NCBI RefSeq assembly: GCF_009789675.1
Contig: NZ_CP046913.1
Span: 1,860,001-1,924,000 of the forward strand
Origin: Paraburkholderia acidisoli
GTDB taxonomy: Bacteria > Pseudomonadota > Gammaproteobacteria > Burkholderiales > Burkholderiaceae
Reading direction: 5' to 3'
Length of the DNA stretch: 64,000 nucleotides
Part shown: positions 35,768 through 44,230 of the stretch, in pieces
Numbering within the stretch: position 1 is the stretch's first letter
Layout of the letters: each line of letters begins with the position of its first letter
Made by a program: the position numbers and the translations under genes
Notes under the pieces: generated by a model
What the model saw: only the letters and a program-made list of their open reading frames with translations
Database searches by the model: none
What the model was told of the DNA's origin: nothing

Positions 35768-35830
35768 GTCACGCAGCCGAGTCACGCAACCGACCGTCGC
35801 GCCCATCGTGGCGCGGTTCGCGTCAGCACG

Positions 35831-35870
35831 AAAAAGCCGATGCCGGGATCTTGCCCGCGTCGGCTTTTTT
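35831..35870 (+). terminator. Rho-independent terminator after the small exported protein
   Basis: AAAAAGCCGA... (from 35831) pairs with ...TCGGCTTTTT (to about 35869) with a minor internal mismatch; the plus strand ends in six T. It lies 64 bp past the stop of the 76-residue protein gene. Confidence 0.85.
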
Positions 35871-36106
35871 ATCGTCGCCAGCTTGCCGGCCCTTTGCCGC
35901 GCCTGCTTGCCGCCCACTGCTGGTTGAGCCTGCGTCGCCCGTTTCCCATCGACCGTAGCGAAGCTTGCGCCGCCCGTTCGCGCCGTCGCGGGACCCGCGC
36001 CCGGCTGCGGTAAGGCGCCCGAGACGCGGTATGCTAAAGTCGCGCACCTCGAAATGACTCAACGTCGCGTCCCAACTTTTGTGCGCGCCACGCGCGGAGA
36101 ACCTCT

Positions 36107-36367
36107 ATGAGCAATATCCAGCTCGATATCGAATGGACCGAAGCGGCTTCCCGCAAGATCGAAAAGCTGATGCCGCGTGGCGGCAGTCAGGAAGCGTATC
36201 TCGCGCTGCCGCCCGTCGAATGCCTGCCGATGGAAGGCGACGTGCTGTTTCTCGGCCCGGCCGGCAAGCAGCAGCCGTTCATCGTCGCGGAACGCCAGTA
36301 TCACCATGAAGGCGACGCCGACTGGACCATCATCCTGATCCTCGACGTGCCCGACACGCGTCACTGA
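36107..36367 (+). CDS. Small conserved-looking hypothetical protein
   Basis: An 86-residue soluble protein starting MSNIQLDIEWTEAASRKIEKLM and continuing YLALPPVECLPMEGDVLFLG, PFIVAERQYHH and ADWTIILILDVPDTRH. GGAGAACCTCT precedes the ATG at 36107. The alternating beta-strand and charged pattern suggests a small beta-rich fold, but no family is recognised. It stands alone, with the next gene 446 bp downstream. Confidence 0.75.
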   Translation: MSNIQLDIEWTEAASRKIEKLMPRGGSQEAYLALPPVECLPMEGDVLFLGPAGKQQPFIVAERQYHHEGDADWTIILILDVPDTRH

Positions 36368-36374
36368 TCGCAGC

Positions 36375-36430
36375 CAGGGGCGTCCTCGCCGGGCGTCCCT
36401 GACCGGGCGTCCCTAACCGGGCGTCCTCGC
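36375..36430. repeat. Tandem 14-bp repeats, four degenerate copies
   Basis: CCGGGCGTCCCTGA (36389-36402), CCGGGCGTCCCTAA (36403-36416) and CCGGGCGTCCTCGC (36417-36430), with a weaker first copy at 36375-36388. They begin just past the stop of the small hypothetical gene. Likely slippage; a possible strain marker. Confidence 0.8.
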
Positions 36431-36813
36431 CCAGTGCCCGCTCCTCCGCAAGCGAGCGGGCGCAAGGGGCCGGTGCACGGCCACGCCCGTCGTCTTCACG
36501 CACCCCTCCCGCCATTCCTTCGCCGCACGAAAGCGCCGTGCGCACCTCGAGCGCCGGCCAGCCTCGCGCCGCCTTGCTCGAAGCGCCATCCGGGCGCACT
36601 CCGTGGGCCTCCGCACACCTTTTCCCGTCGATCTGGCGCAGCATGACCTCACAACGGGCATATCGCATGCGTAACTGAAACCCGCCCGGCCCCAGCGGGC
36701 AAAGGACGCGGCGCGGCGATCGCCGCGAGTCATCGCCCCAAGGTAATAGCCGATAGTCGGTCCCGCGCCAGGTTGCGTACACTGGAAGACAACCCTCACC
36801 GCCGCGCCGCGCC
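36431..36813. other. Gene-free spacer before the EAL gene
   Basis: GC-rich sequence without a supported gene on either strand. The open minus-strand readings here (for example between 36413 and 36838) lack ribosome-binding sites and family features. No clear promoter hexamer pair was found. Confidence 0.45.
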
Positions 36814-38130
36814 ATGTCGAACTCCCCCGCGAAGGCAAGCGAGTTACTTCCCGAGCCGACTCCCATCACGGGCCTGCTCGCGCAACTGCGCCCGCACCAG
36901 GACGGCTTCAGCGCCCACTGGCACGGCTATACGCTCGACAGCGCGTTTCAGCCCATTTTGTCGATCACGCATCAGCGCGTGGTCGGTTACGAGGCGCTGC
37001 TGCGCGCAACCGACGCCGCCGGACAGTCGCTCGCACCCGACGAACTCTTCGCGAAGCTGAACGGCGAGGACGCCCAGCAGCTCGACGAACTCGCGCGCTG
37101 CCTGCATCTCGCGAACTTCGTCGCGCAAGGCATCGAAACGGGCTGGCTGTTCCTCAACACGCTGCCGCGCAGCGCGCGCGCCGCCGACCCCGCGCAGGCC
37201 GCCATCGACGGACTGTGCCGCCATTTCGACTTTCCGCACGAACGCGTCGTGATCGAGGTGCTGGAGCAACGCGGCGGCGACGCGCCGGGTTCCTTCGTCG
37301 ACGAGCGCCCGCCTTCGGGTTCGCGCGACTTCCTCGTCGCGCTCGACGACTTCGGCGCGGGCTTTTCCAATTTCGATCGCGTCTGGCGCTATCGCCCCGA
37401 CATCGTCAAGCTCGACCGCTCGCTGGTCACACGCGCGGCCACCGACGAGAGCAACGTGGCCTTCATCGCCGAACTCGTGTCGATCCTGCATCACGCGGGC
37501 ACCATGGTGCTCGCCGAGGGCGTCGAAACCGAGGCGCAACTGATGGAGTTGATGCAGGCCGACGTCGATCTCGTGCAGGGCTTCTGGTTCGGCGAACCGA
37601 ACGCGTCGGTGCGCGAAGCGAGCGCCAATGCGCCGGCGCTCGCGCAGACGATGTGGCGCCGCTTCGCCGACTATCAGCGTCATAGCGAGATTCTCGAGCA
37701 GATCAACTACGGCGCGCTCTCGCACGCGATGCTGCGCGGCGCGCGCGTGCTGACCCAGGGCGGCACGCTCGAGGCGGCCGCGGCGGCGATCCAGCGCGAC
37801 AGCCAGGCGCTGCGCGTGTTCGCGGCGAACGACCAGGGCGAGCAGCACGCGCCTTCGATCGCCGCGCCGGGGATCGGGCCGCCCGCGCGCCTCGCGCCGC
37901 TCCATCCCGACACCGACAGCAACTGGTCGCGCCGCGAATACTTCCGCCGCGCGCTGGCGGCGCCCGGACGCGTCGCGGTCATGGGCCCGCACTATTCGCT
38001 CAACGACGGCGAGCTCTGCTACACGGCGGCCATCGCGCTCGATTTCGGCGGCGCGACCCACGTGCTGTGCGCCGACTTCCCGCCCGAGCACGGGCCACGC
38101 GAACGGCCGCATCGGCGCGCGGAGGATTGA
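36814..38130 (+). CDS. EAL domain protein (c-di-GMP phosphodiesterase) with C-terminal sensor-like domain
   Basis: A 438-residue cytoplasmic protein without membrane segments. The EAL domain (about 38-275) retains GYEALLRA, LFLNTLPR, VVIEVLEQ, LDDFGAGFSNF, DIVKLDRSLV, VLAEGVETEAQ and VDLVQGFWFG, so the main metal- and substrate-binding acidic residues appear present and activity is plausible, although the DDFG loop reads DDFGAGFSN rather than DDFGTGYSS. The last 150 residues (NWSRREYFRRALAAPGRVAVMG, CYTAAIALDFGGATHVLCADF) resemble the PAS-like YkuI_C domain that follows EAL in B. subtilis YkuI. No GGDEF domain is present. The gene stands alone. Confidence 0.87.
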   Translation: MSNSPAKASELLPEPTPITGLLAQLRPHQDGFSAHWHGYTLDSAFQPILSITHQRVVGYEALLRATDAAGQSLAPDELFAKLNGEDAQQLDELARCLHLANFVAQGIETGWLFLNTLPRSARAADPAQAAIDGLCRHFDFPHERVVIEVLEQRGGDAPGSFVDERPPSGSRDFLVALDDFGAGFSNFDRVWRYRPDIVKLDRSLVTRAATDESNVAFIAELVSILHHAGTMVLAEGVETEAQLMELMQADVDLVQGFWFGEPNASVREASANAPALAQTMWRRFADYQRHSEILEQINYGALSHAMLRGARVLTQGGTLEAAAAAIQRDSQALRVFAANDQGEQHAPSIAAPGIGPPARLAPLHPDTDSNWSRREYFRRALAAPGRVAVMGPHYSLNDGELCYTAAIALDFGGATHVLCADFPPEHGPRERPHRRAED

Positions 38131-38304
38131 GGGCGGCGCGAATCGCGCCAGGCCGGTTTGGCTGACTTGCCCCCTCGTCCACCGCTTCATGGCCAGGCTG
38201 CTGCGCGCTTCTTCATGTCGACGTGACGTGCGGCGATGTCGCGTCGCGGGTGTCATGTTGCCGATCTCGCGTCGCTGATGTCGTGGTGCGCGCCACGACG
38301 CGCC

Positions 38305-38709
38305 TCACTCGGTCACGCGCCGGCGCCCCGCCTTGGTCTCGCCGTTGCGCGCCTTGCTGTCGAGCCGCCGCAGCTTCGAGGCACGCGTGGGGCGCGTTGC
38401 GACGCGCGCCTTGCGCGTGACGCTCACGCTGTCGACGAGTTCTTCGAGCCGTGCGAGCGCTGCCACGCGGTTCTGCTCCTGGGTGCGATATTCCTGCGCC
38501 TTGATGACGACGACGCCTTCGCTCGTGATGCGCCGGTCGGACAGCGCGAGCAGGCGCATCTTGAGCACCTCGGGCAGCGACGAGGCGCGAATGTCGAAGC
38601 GCAGATGAATCGCGCTCGACACCTTGTTGACGTTCTGGCCGCCCGCGCCCTGCGCGCGAACGGCGACGAGTTCGACTTCGTGCGGAGAGATGGGCGCGCG
38701 ATAGGTCAT
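38305..38709 (-). CDS. arfB: Alternative ribosome-rescue factor ArfB (YaeJ/ICT1 family)
   Basis: A 134-residue peptidyl-tRNA hydrolase that frees stalled ribosomes. The ATG at 38709 gives [20 protein letters not shown], then the catalytic GGQ (residues 23-25) in [18 protein letters not shown]. The middle has [23 protein letters not shown], and the C-terminus is a basic tail ([19 protein letters not shown]) that enters the mRNA channel in E. coli ArfB. The upstream in-frame extension to 38847 is not family-like. It is a single gene between the EAL gene and the VC0807-like gene. Confidence 0.94.
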   Translation of the reverse strand: MTYRAPISPHEVELVAVRAQGAGGQNVNKVSSAIHLRFDIRASSLPEVLKMRLLALSDRRITSEGVVVIKAQEYRTQEQNRVAALARLEELVDSVSVTRKARVATRPTRASKLRRLDSKARNGETKAGRRRVTE

Positions 38710-38955
38710 GGCGGCAGGCAGGCATGGCGTGAGAGGACAGCACGAGAGTGTCGCATACTGTGCGGGCACGCGAAATGCGATCCGGGCCACGGCCGAATCA
38801 TCCCCAAACCCGTCTGGAACCTGTCGCCAGACGCGCATGGTTGGCAAGCGGCCGGAGTTGGAACCCGGTTTCGCTAAACCCCGTTCGGCGGGATTGGCTC
38901 ACGCTTTCCGAAGCACGCCCGAATCCCGGCCGGATCCCGATTGGAGCCGCATCCC

Positions 38956-39633
38956 ATGAAGCTGCGCCCGGCATTCGTCGCCGAACTGGCGGTCAATCTG
39001 CTGCTGCCCTGGGTCGCCTACCGCCTCGCGCAACCGCACTGGGGCGAGATCGGCGGCCTGATCGCTTCCGCCATTCCGCCGCTCGCGTGGAGCATCGTCG
39101 AACTCGTGCGGTTCCGGCGTATCGACGCGCTCTCCGCCGTGATCCTGCTCGGCATCGTGCTCTCGCTGCTCGCCATGGCGTTCGGCGGCGGCACCCGCGC
39201 CCTGCTGATGCGCGAGAGTCTCGCCTCCGGCATGATCGGCGTGGTGTTTCTCGGCTCGCTGTTCGCCCGCCGGCCGATCGTGTTCTATCTCACGCGCGCG
39301 ACCGTGGCGCGCGAAACGCGCGAAGGCGTCGCGCGGCTCGAAACGCTGTGGCACGAGAATCGCCGCTTCGTCTCGGCCATGCGCTTGCTCACGCTCGTCT
39401 GGGGCACGGGTCTCGTCGCCGACGCCGTGTTGCGCACGTGGCTCGCGGCGACCTGGCCGATCGAGCGCTTTCTCGTGGTCTCGCCCATGCTGGGCTACGG
39501 CGTGTTCGGCGCGCTGATGGCGTGGACGTTCTGGTATCGCACGCGCATGCGGCGCATTCGCGGCACCGACGGCCTGCTCGGCGACGCCGCCGCCGCGCGC
39601 GTCGCGCCGGAAGGCGAATTGAGCGTGGACTGA
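38956..39633 (+). CDS. VC0807-like integral membrane protein
   Basis: A 225-residue membrane protein with about five or six helices (AELAVNLLLPWVAYRLA; IGGLIASAIPPLAWSIVELV; IDALSAVILLGIVLSLLAMAF; SGMIGVVFLGSLFARRPIVFYL; two more near the C-terminus). The pattern, including RRPIVFYLTR and ENRRFVSAMRLLTLVWG, matches the VC0807 family of unknown function. TTGGAGCC lies nine bases ahead of the ATG at 38956; a GTG-like extension of five residues is not needed. Single gene; its stop region is partly duplicated 36 bp downstream. Confidence 0.82.
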   Translation: MKLRPAFVAELAVNLLLPWVAYRLAQPHWGEIGGLIASAIPPLAWSIVELVRFRRIDALSAVILLGIVLSLLAMAFGGGTRALLMRESLASGMIGVVFLGSLFARRPIVFYLTRATVARETREGVARLETLWHENRRFVSAMRLLTLVWGTGLVADAVLRTWLAATWPIERFLVVSPMLGYGVFGALMAWTFWYRTRMRRIRGTDGLLGDAAAARVAPEGELSVD

Positions 39634-39672
39634 CGCGTAAACCGAGGGGTGAACCGAGGCGTGGACTGACGC
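39623..39672. repeat. Duplicated stop-codon segment
   Basis: GCGTGGACTGACGC occurs at 39623-39636, covering the end of the VC0807-like gene, and again at 39659-39672. The sequence between also repeats GAGG/ACCGAGG words, so this looks like a local tandem duplication with a 36-bp period. Confidence 0.7.
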
Positions 39673-39791
39673 AGCGCACGCCGTGCAGGGGAAAGCCCGC
39701 ATACGCGCACGGTCGGATCGTGCCCGAAATCAGTTAGACTCACCGCCACCATCCGCGGCGTACGGGCCGCTCTCGAACTTCCCGGCAGTCG

Positions 39792-42488
39792 ATGCGCTAT
39801 TCGGTAGAAATCAGGAAATTCCTCTATAGCCAGTATTTCTACGGCGGTCTGCGTATCGCGGTGGGCATCTCGCTGCCCGCCATTCTGTGCCTGTTCGTGC
39901 TCGACAAGAGCGACCTCGGCTTCACCATCGCGACCGGCGCGCTCGGCGCGTGCGTGGTGGACATGCCGGGCCCGCTCAAGTACAAGCGCAACGAAATGCT
40001 CGCGTGCAGCGCGATCGGGTTTCTCTCCGCTTACGCCACCGGGCTCGCCACCGTCAATCCGGTCGCGCTATGGGCGACCGTCGTGCCGCTCACCTTCGTG
40101 CTCTCGCTGATCGTGGTCTACGGCAACCGCTGGCCGCAGATCAGCTTCGCCACGCTGTTCATGATGGTGATGACGCTCGAGGAGCACTTCACGCCGCACC
40201 AGGCGCTCGTCAATGCGCTGTGGATTCTGCTGGGCGGCCTCTGGTACACGGCGTGGTCCACGCTCGTGAGCCGTCTCATGCTCGACCGTATCGAGCAGCA
40301 GGCGCTCGCCGAAAGCGTGTTCGCCTGCGCCGACTATCTGCTCGCCCGCGCCCAGTTCTTCGACCTCGACAACGATCTCGACGATTGCTACCGCAACCTC
40401 GTGGCCAAGCAGATCGCGGCGGTCGAACGTCAGGACGCCGCGCGCGACATCGTGTTGCGCAACCTGCCGCAGCTACGGAGCGGCCGCGTGGACGCGCGCC
40501 GCGCGATGCACTTCAATCTCTTCATCAACACGGTCGATCTGCACGAGTTGTTCGTGGGCGCGCACACCGACTATCCGCTCGTGCGCAACACGTTCGGCGG
40601 CTCGGACCTGCTGGTGTTCTATCGCGACCTGATCCGCAAGGCGGCCGCCGACCTCGAGGACATCGGCCTCGCGGTGCTGCAGAACGACGCGCCGCGCGCG
40701 AGCGTGAACGTGAAGGCCGAGCTGCGTGCGATCGAGTACGAACTCGAACAGTTGCGCAAGCGCGATCTCGCCGCCACCGACCCCGAAGCCTATGCGGCGA
40801 TCTCGGCCTCGTTCCGGCGCATCTGGAGCGCGACGCGGCTGATCGACCGCATGCGCCGCAGCCTTTCGAACGACGTGGCCACAACCGACACCGAACTGCG
40901 CATCGACGAGGCGCTCACGCGTTTCGTGACCAACCGCCGCGTGTCCTGGCTGCAGATCTTCTCGAATCTGACAATGGCTTCGCCGAGCTTCCGGCACGCG
41001 CTGCGCGTGACGATCGCCGTGGCCGTGGGCTTCTGGCTCGGGCGCCTGCTGCCGCTCACGAACGCGTACTGGATCGTGATGACGAGCATCATCATCCTGA
41101 AGCCCGGCTATTCGCTCACGCGCCAGCGCAACGCACAGCGTATCGTCGGCACGCTGATCGGCTGCGTGGCCAGCATCGCGCTCATCCTGCTCGTGAAGCA
41201 GCCGCTCGTCCTGCTCGTGTCGATGTTCGCGGCGATGGTGATGAGCTACAGCCTGCTGCTGTTCAACTACACGGCGAGCGTGGTGTTCACGTCGTCGTAC
41301 GTGCTGCTGATGTTCCATCTGCTCGCGCCGGGCAGCATGCGCATCATCGGCGAGCGCGCCATCGACACGGTGATCGGCTGCATGATAGCCATCGGCGCGA
41401 GCCATCTGTTCCCGTACTGGGAATACCGGCTGATGGGCAAGCTCGTGCACGACATGATCGCCGCCACGCGCGGCTATCTCGAGGCGAGTTGGTGGTGGAG
41501 CGGCCGCGCGACGCCGCAGCCGGGTCTGGCGATGGCCGGGGCGGGCGCGGGAGCGGGAGCGAATGCGAAAGCCGATGTCGCCACGCTCACCGAAGCCGGC
41601 GCGCGCGTGGCCGCGCATGCGACGGGCACGGCAACGAGCGGCCCGGCGGGCGCCGCGACGTCTGGCGCCACGACGCAAGCGACCCCGCACGCCACCGCGC
41701 ACGCAACGGCGGCGGCCGCGTCGGACGCAACCAGGGCACCCGTCGGCGAGACCGCGCCCGTCATGGCCAGCGCCTCGGCGAATGCCGCGAGCGTCGTGAG
41801 CGAGGCAAGCACCGATAACACCGCCGAAACCGCCACCGACCAGACCACCGACCCAATCACCGATACCGCCGTCAGCGAAGAAGCCGCGCAGCGCGCGCAG
41901 ATCGCACCGAGCGCGCCCGGTGTCGCGGCGGTGGGCTCGAAAGCGGCCGCTCAGGTCGCGGCCACGGCGGGCGCCAGCGCCGCGGTGCCGTCGCTTGCGC
42001 GCGACTTCCGTTACCGGCTCGCGCGCAAGAACGTGCACGTCGCGTTCGCGAATCTCGGTCAGGCGTTCCAGCGCATGATGCTCGAACCGAAGGCCGCGCA
42101 GAAGTTCGTGCCCGAACTCAACGATCTGCTGGTGCGCAGCCATGTGCTCGCCTCGCAGATCACGGCCACGGCACCGCTGTTACGCAGCACCACGCAAGCC
42201 GGCGACAACGCACCGAATCTCGACGCGCTCGAACGCGCCCTTTCGTGCGTGCGCGAGAACCTCGTGGCCGCCGAGGCGGGCACGCCCTCGCCCGCCGAGC
42301 AAGCCGACATCACGAAACAGCTCACCCGCGATCTCGACGCCATGGTCGTGCAAGCCGAGCGCGCGAGCGGCGCCTCGACCGACCTCGTGCAGGAACTCAA
42401 GCTGCTCTCGCATCAGTGCAAGCAGATGGTCGCGGCGTCCTGGCTCATCCGCAAGGACGCGAGCCTGATCCGGCTGCCGGAAGAATAA
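39792..42488 (+). CDS. FUSC family (YccS/AaeB-like) inner-membrane protein
   Basis: An 898-residue protein with two clusters of membrane helices: about residues 15-165 (ISLPAILCLFVLDKSDLGF, ATVVPLTFVLSLIVVYG, LVNALWILLGGLWYTAWS) and about 400-545 (FRHALRVTIAVAVGFWLG, NAYWIVMTSIIILKPGYSLTRQR, TLIGCVASIALILLV). A soluble domain lies between and another follows. This double FUSC arrangement is that of YccS and the aromatic-acid exporter AaeB. Residues about 572-736 form an Ala/Thr/Gly/Ser-rich low-complexity insertion without helices. The C-terminal 150 residues are helical (FRYRLARKNVHVAFANLGQAF). The substrate is unknown. Confidence 0.9.
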   Translation: MRYSVEIRKFLYSQYFYGGLRIAVGISLPAILCLFVLDKSDLGFTIATGALGACVVDMPGPLKYKRNEMLACSAIGFLSAYATGLATVNPVALWATVVPLTFVLSLIVVYGNRWPQISFATLFMMVMTLEEHFTPHQALVNALWILLGGLWYTAWSTLVSRLMLDRIEQQALAESVFACADYLLARAQFFDLDNDLDDCYRNLVAKQIAAVERQDAARDIVLRNLPQLRSGRVDARRAMHFNLFINTVDLHELFVGAHTDYPLVRNTFGGSDLLVFYRDLIRKAAADLEDIGLAVLQNDAPRASVNVKAELRAIEYELEQLRKRDLAATDPEAYAAISASFRRIWSATRLIDRMRRSLSNDVATTDTELRIDEALTRFVTNRRVSWLQIFSNLTMASPSFRHALRVTIAVAVGFWLGRLLPLTNAYWIVMTSIIILKPGYSLTRQRNAQRIVGTLIGCVASIALILLVKQPLVLLVSMFAAMVMSYSLLLFNYTASVVFTSSYVLLMFHLLAPGSMRIIGERAIDTVIGCMIAIGASHLFPYWEYRLMGKLVHDMIAATRGYLEASWWWSGRATPQPGLAMAGAGAGAGANAKADVATLTEAGARVAAHATGTATSGPAGAATSGATTQATPHATAHATAAAASDATRAPVGETAPVMASASANAASVVSEASTDNTAETATDQTTDPITDTAVSEEAAQRAQIAPSAPGVAAVGSKAAAQVAATAGASAAVPSLARDFRYRLARKNVHVAFANLGQAFQRMMLEPKAAQKFVPELNDLLVRSHVLASQITATAPLLRSTTQAGDNAPNLDALERALSCVRENLVAAEAGTPSPAEQADITKQLTRDLDAMVVQAERASGASTDLVQELKLLSHQCKQMVAASWLIRKDASLIRLPEE

Positions 42489-42554
42489 GAAGTCGAAGAA
42501 ACGGCACGGCGAAACGCGCTGTTGAGCGCTTCGCCGCGCGTCATGACACGCGCC

Positions 42555-42815
42555 TCACTGCGCGGCGCTGGGCTGACTGGAAGGGTTCGATGCGCTGGAC
42601 ACGCTCGACGCGCCCGACGGAGTCGCTGCGGCAGTCGTTGACGCAGTCGCTGACGCAGTCGCTGACGCAGTTGTCGACTGAGCGCCGAGCGTCTCGTCGT
42701 ACTCGCGCTTGCTGCGCAGCGCGTTGAACAGCACCGTGCCGATCACGATCAGCACCAGCACGACGATCATCACGCCGACACCAAAAACGGGATTCTTCTT
42801 GCGCGGTTCGTTCAT
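42555..42815 (-). CDS. Small single-pass membrane protein with Ala/Ser/Thr repeats
   Basis: An 86-residue protein: MNEPRKKNPVFGVGVMIVVL starts a single membrane helix (to about residue 30), then a short charged region (ALRSKREYDETLG) and a low-complexity tail of ATASATASTTAAATPSGASS type. The tail is encoded by the 12-bp tandem repeats at 42619-42678. The ATG at 42815 was chosen because the helix follows directly; an upstream start at 42860 is possible. No family is recognised. It converges on the FUSC gene. Confidence 0.65.
   Translation of the reverse strand: MNEPRKKNPVFGVGVMIVVLVLIVIGTVLFNALRSKREYDETLGAQSTTASATASATASTTAAATPSGASSVSSASNPSSQPSAAQ
42619..42678. repeat. 12-bp tandem repeat in a coding tail
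   Basis: Units GCAGTCGTTGAC, GCAGTCGCTGAC, GCAGTCGCTGAC and GCAGTTGTCGAC occupy 42631-42678, with a partial copy before. On the minus strand they encode Ala/Thr/Ser repeats, and in-frame slippage by 12 would keep the gene intact. Confidence 0.85.
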
Positions 42816-42926
42816 CGGTCGTGCCTGGCCGCTAAGGCCAACGGTGAGAGGAACGGGCATTCTACGCCGCGACGCCTTGCAACCGGCTTGCGCCGCTTCA
42901 TTTCATGCAGGCGCGCTCCGCCGCTC

Positions 42927-43388
42927 TCACGCGCCGCTGCGCACCGGCAGCGCCGTCGAATATTTGATCTGTTCCATCGCGAAACTCGAACTCACGTCGA
43001 ACAGCGCCACGCTGCGGATCAGCTGCTTGTAGACGCGGTCGTAATCGTCGATGTCGGACACGACGATACGCAGCAGGTAGTCGGTCTCGCCGCTCATGCG
43101 GTACGCCTCGACAATCTCGGGAATGTCCTGCACCGCGCGCGTGAAGTTTTGCGCCCACGCCTCGGTGTGCTCGTTGGTGCGCACCGCGACGAACACGGTC
43201 GTGCCCACGCCCAGCTTGCGCGGATCGCACAGTGCCACCTGCGCGCGAATCACGCCGGTTTCCTTCAGGCGCTGCACGCGCTTCCAGCAAGGCGTTTGCG
43301 ACAGATTCACGCGTTGCGCGAGTTCGGCCACCGGCATGGTCGCATCCTGCTGGAGCAATTCCACGAGTTTTCTGTCGATGAGATCCAT
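42927..43388 (-). CDS. Lrp/AsnC family transcriptional regulator
   Basis: A 153-residue feast/famine regulator. The N-terminal helix-turn-helix reads MDLIDRKLVELLQQDATMPV then AELAQRVNLSQTPCWKRVQRLKETGVI. The C-terminal RAM ligand-binding domain contains FVAVRTNEHTEAW, VEAYRMSGETDYLLRIVVSDIDDYDRV and ends near ALPVRSGA. It is divergent from a cysteine-dioxygenase-like gene; the 124-bp gap holds a 17-bp palindrome of Lrp type. Lrp proteins DecR and CutR control cysteine catabolism in other bacteria, so a cysteine-responsive role is a reasonable guess. Confidence 0.93.
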   Translation of the reverse strand: MDLIDRKLVELLQQDATMPVAELAQRVNLSQTPCWKRVQRLKETGVIRAQVALCDPRKLGVGTTVFVAVRTNEHTEAWAQNFTRAVQDIPEIVEAYRMSGETDYLLRIVVSDIDDYDRVYKQLIRSVALFDVSSSFAMEQIKYSTALPVRSGA

Positions 43389-43406
43389 ATGCGTCCTCCC
43401 CGAAAC

Positions 43407-43423
43407 GTAGAAAATAATTCTAC
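43407..43423. promoter_or_regulatory. Lrp-type palindromic operator
   Basis: GTAGAAAATAATTCTAC: perfect 6-bp arms around five A/T bases. It closely fits the Lrp/AsnC consensus (YAG-A/T-rich-CTR). It lies 18 bp upstream of the Lrp start and about 90 bp from the dioxygenase start, so it could govern both. Confidence 0.65.
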
Positions 43424-43512
43424 ACGATGGCGATCCGGCACCGTATTAGGGAAACCATTTCTCGCTTCGAAAGGCTATAAATCTCTCTATCCTGTACGAG
43501 AGAAAACTGCTC

Positions 43513-44175
43513 ATGAACGCCCCCGCCGATGCCGCGCGGCTGCGCCTGGCGCCGCACCTCACGCCGCCGTTGCCGCACGCGCCGTATGCGCCGTGTGCGC
43601 CGATCGAGGCCGCCTGCGACGCCGCTCGCGCAAGCGCCGTGTCCCGCCTGTGCGCCGCACTCGACGCCGCATTCGCGAGTTGCGCGACGCCCGCCGATCC
43701 GTCATGCTGCGGCGACTTCGCGCGCGGCGTGCGCGCCGCCCTGACCCGTGCGCTCGCCGAGCCCGCGTTGCTCGCGCCCGCGCAGCGCGAAGGCCTCGCC
43801 GGCACCTACCGCCGCCACGTGATCGCCGCCGACGCGTGCGGCCGTTACACCGTCGCCGCGCTGGTCTGGCAGCCGGGCCAGGCGAGCCCGATTCACGCGC
43901 ATCGCACGTGGTGCGGCTACGCCGTGCTGGAAGGCGCGCTCACCGAAACACTCTATGCATGGGACGCCGCACGCGCGGGCGCCGACATCGTGCGCTCGCA
44001 TCCGCGCGCGAGCGGCGCCGTGGCGTTCGCCGGGCGCGGGCGCGCGGGGATTCATCGCTTATCGAACGGCGGTTTGGGTCAGGCGATTTCGCTGCACGTG
44101 TATGGCGTGGCAGCGGCGGGCATCGCCACCGAGGTCAACGACGTGGTGCCGCTGATCGCGCACGCGACCGCGTGA
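43513..44175 (+). CDS. Cysteine dioxygenase-like cupin protein
   Basis: A 220-residue cupin. The core motif WQPGQASPIHAHRTWCGYAVLEGALTE places Fe-ligand histidines at H128 and H130, with the third at H181 in GIHRLSN, as in bacterial cysteine or 3-mercaptopropionate dioxygenases. SLHVYG follows near the C-terminus, another typical element. The N-terminal 90 residues are Ala/Pro/Cys-rich and helical. These enzymes oxidise cysteine thiol to the sulfinate; which thiol is used here cannot be told. The gene is divergent from the Lrp/AsnC regulator, and a TATAAA hexamer at 43476-43481 is a possible -10. Confidence 0.82.
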   Translation: MNAPADAARLRLAPHLTPPLPHAPYAPCAPIEAACDAARASAVSRLCAALDAAFASCATPADPSCCGDFARGVRAALTRALAEPALLAPAQREGLAGTYRRHVIAADACGRYTVAALVWQPGQASPIHAHRTWCGYAVLEGALTETLYAWDAARAGADIVRSHPRASGAVAFAGRGRAGIHRLSNGGLGQAISLHVYGVAAAGIATEVNDVVPLIAHATA

Positions 44176-44230
44176 CCTTCGACGCTTGACGCCTGAGCCC
44201 AGGCGCGCCGCGCGTCGTTGGCGAGGGCCG

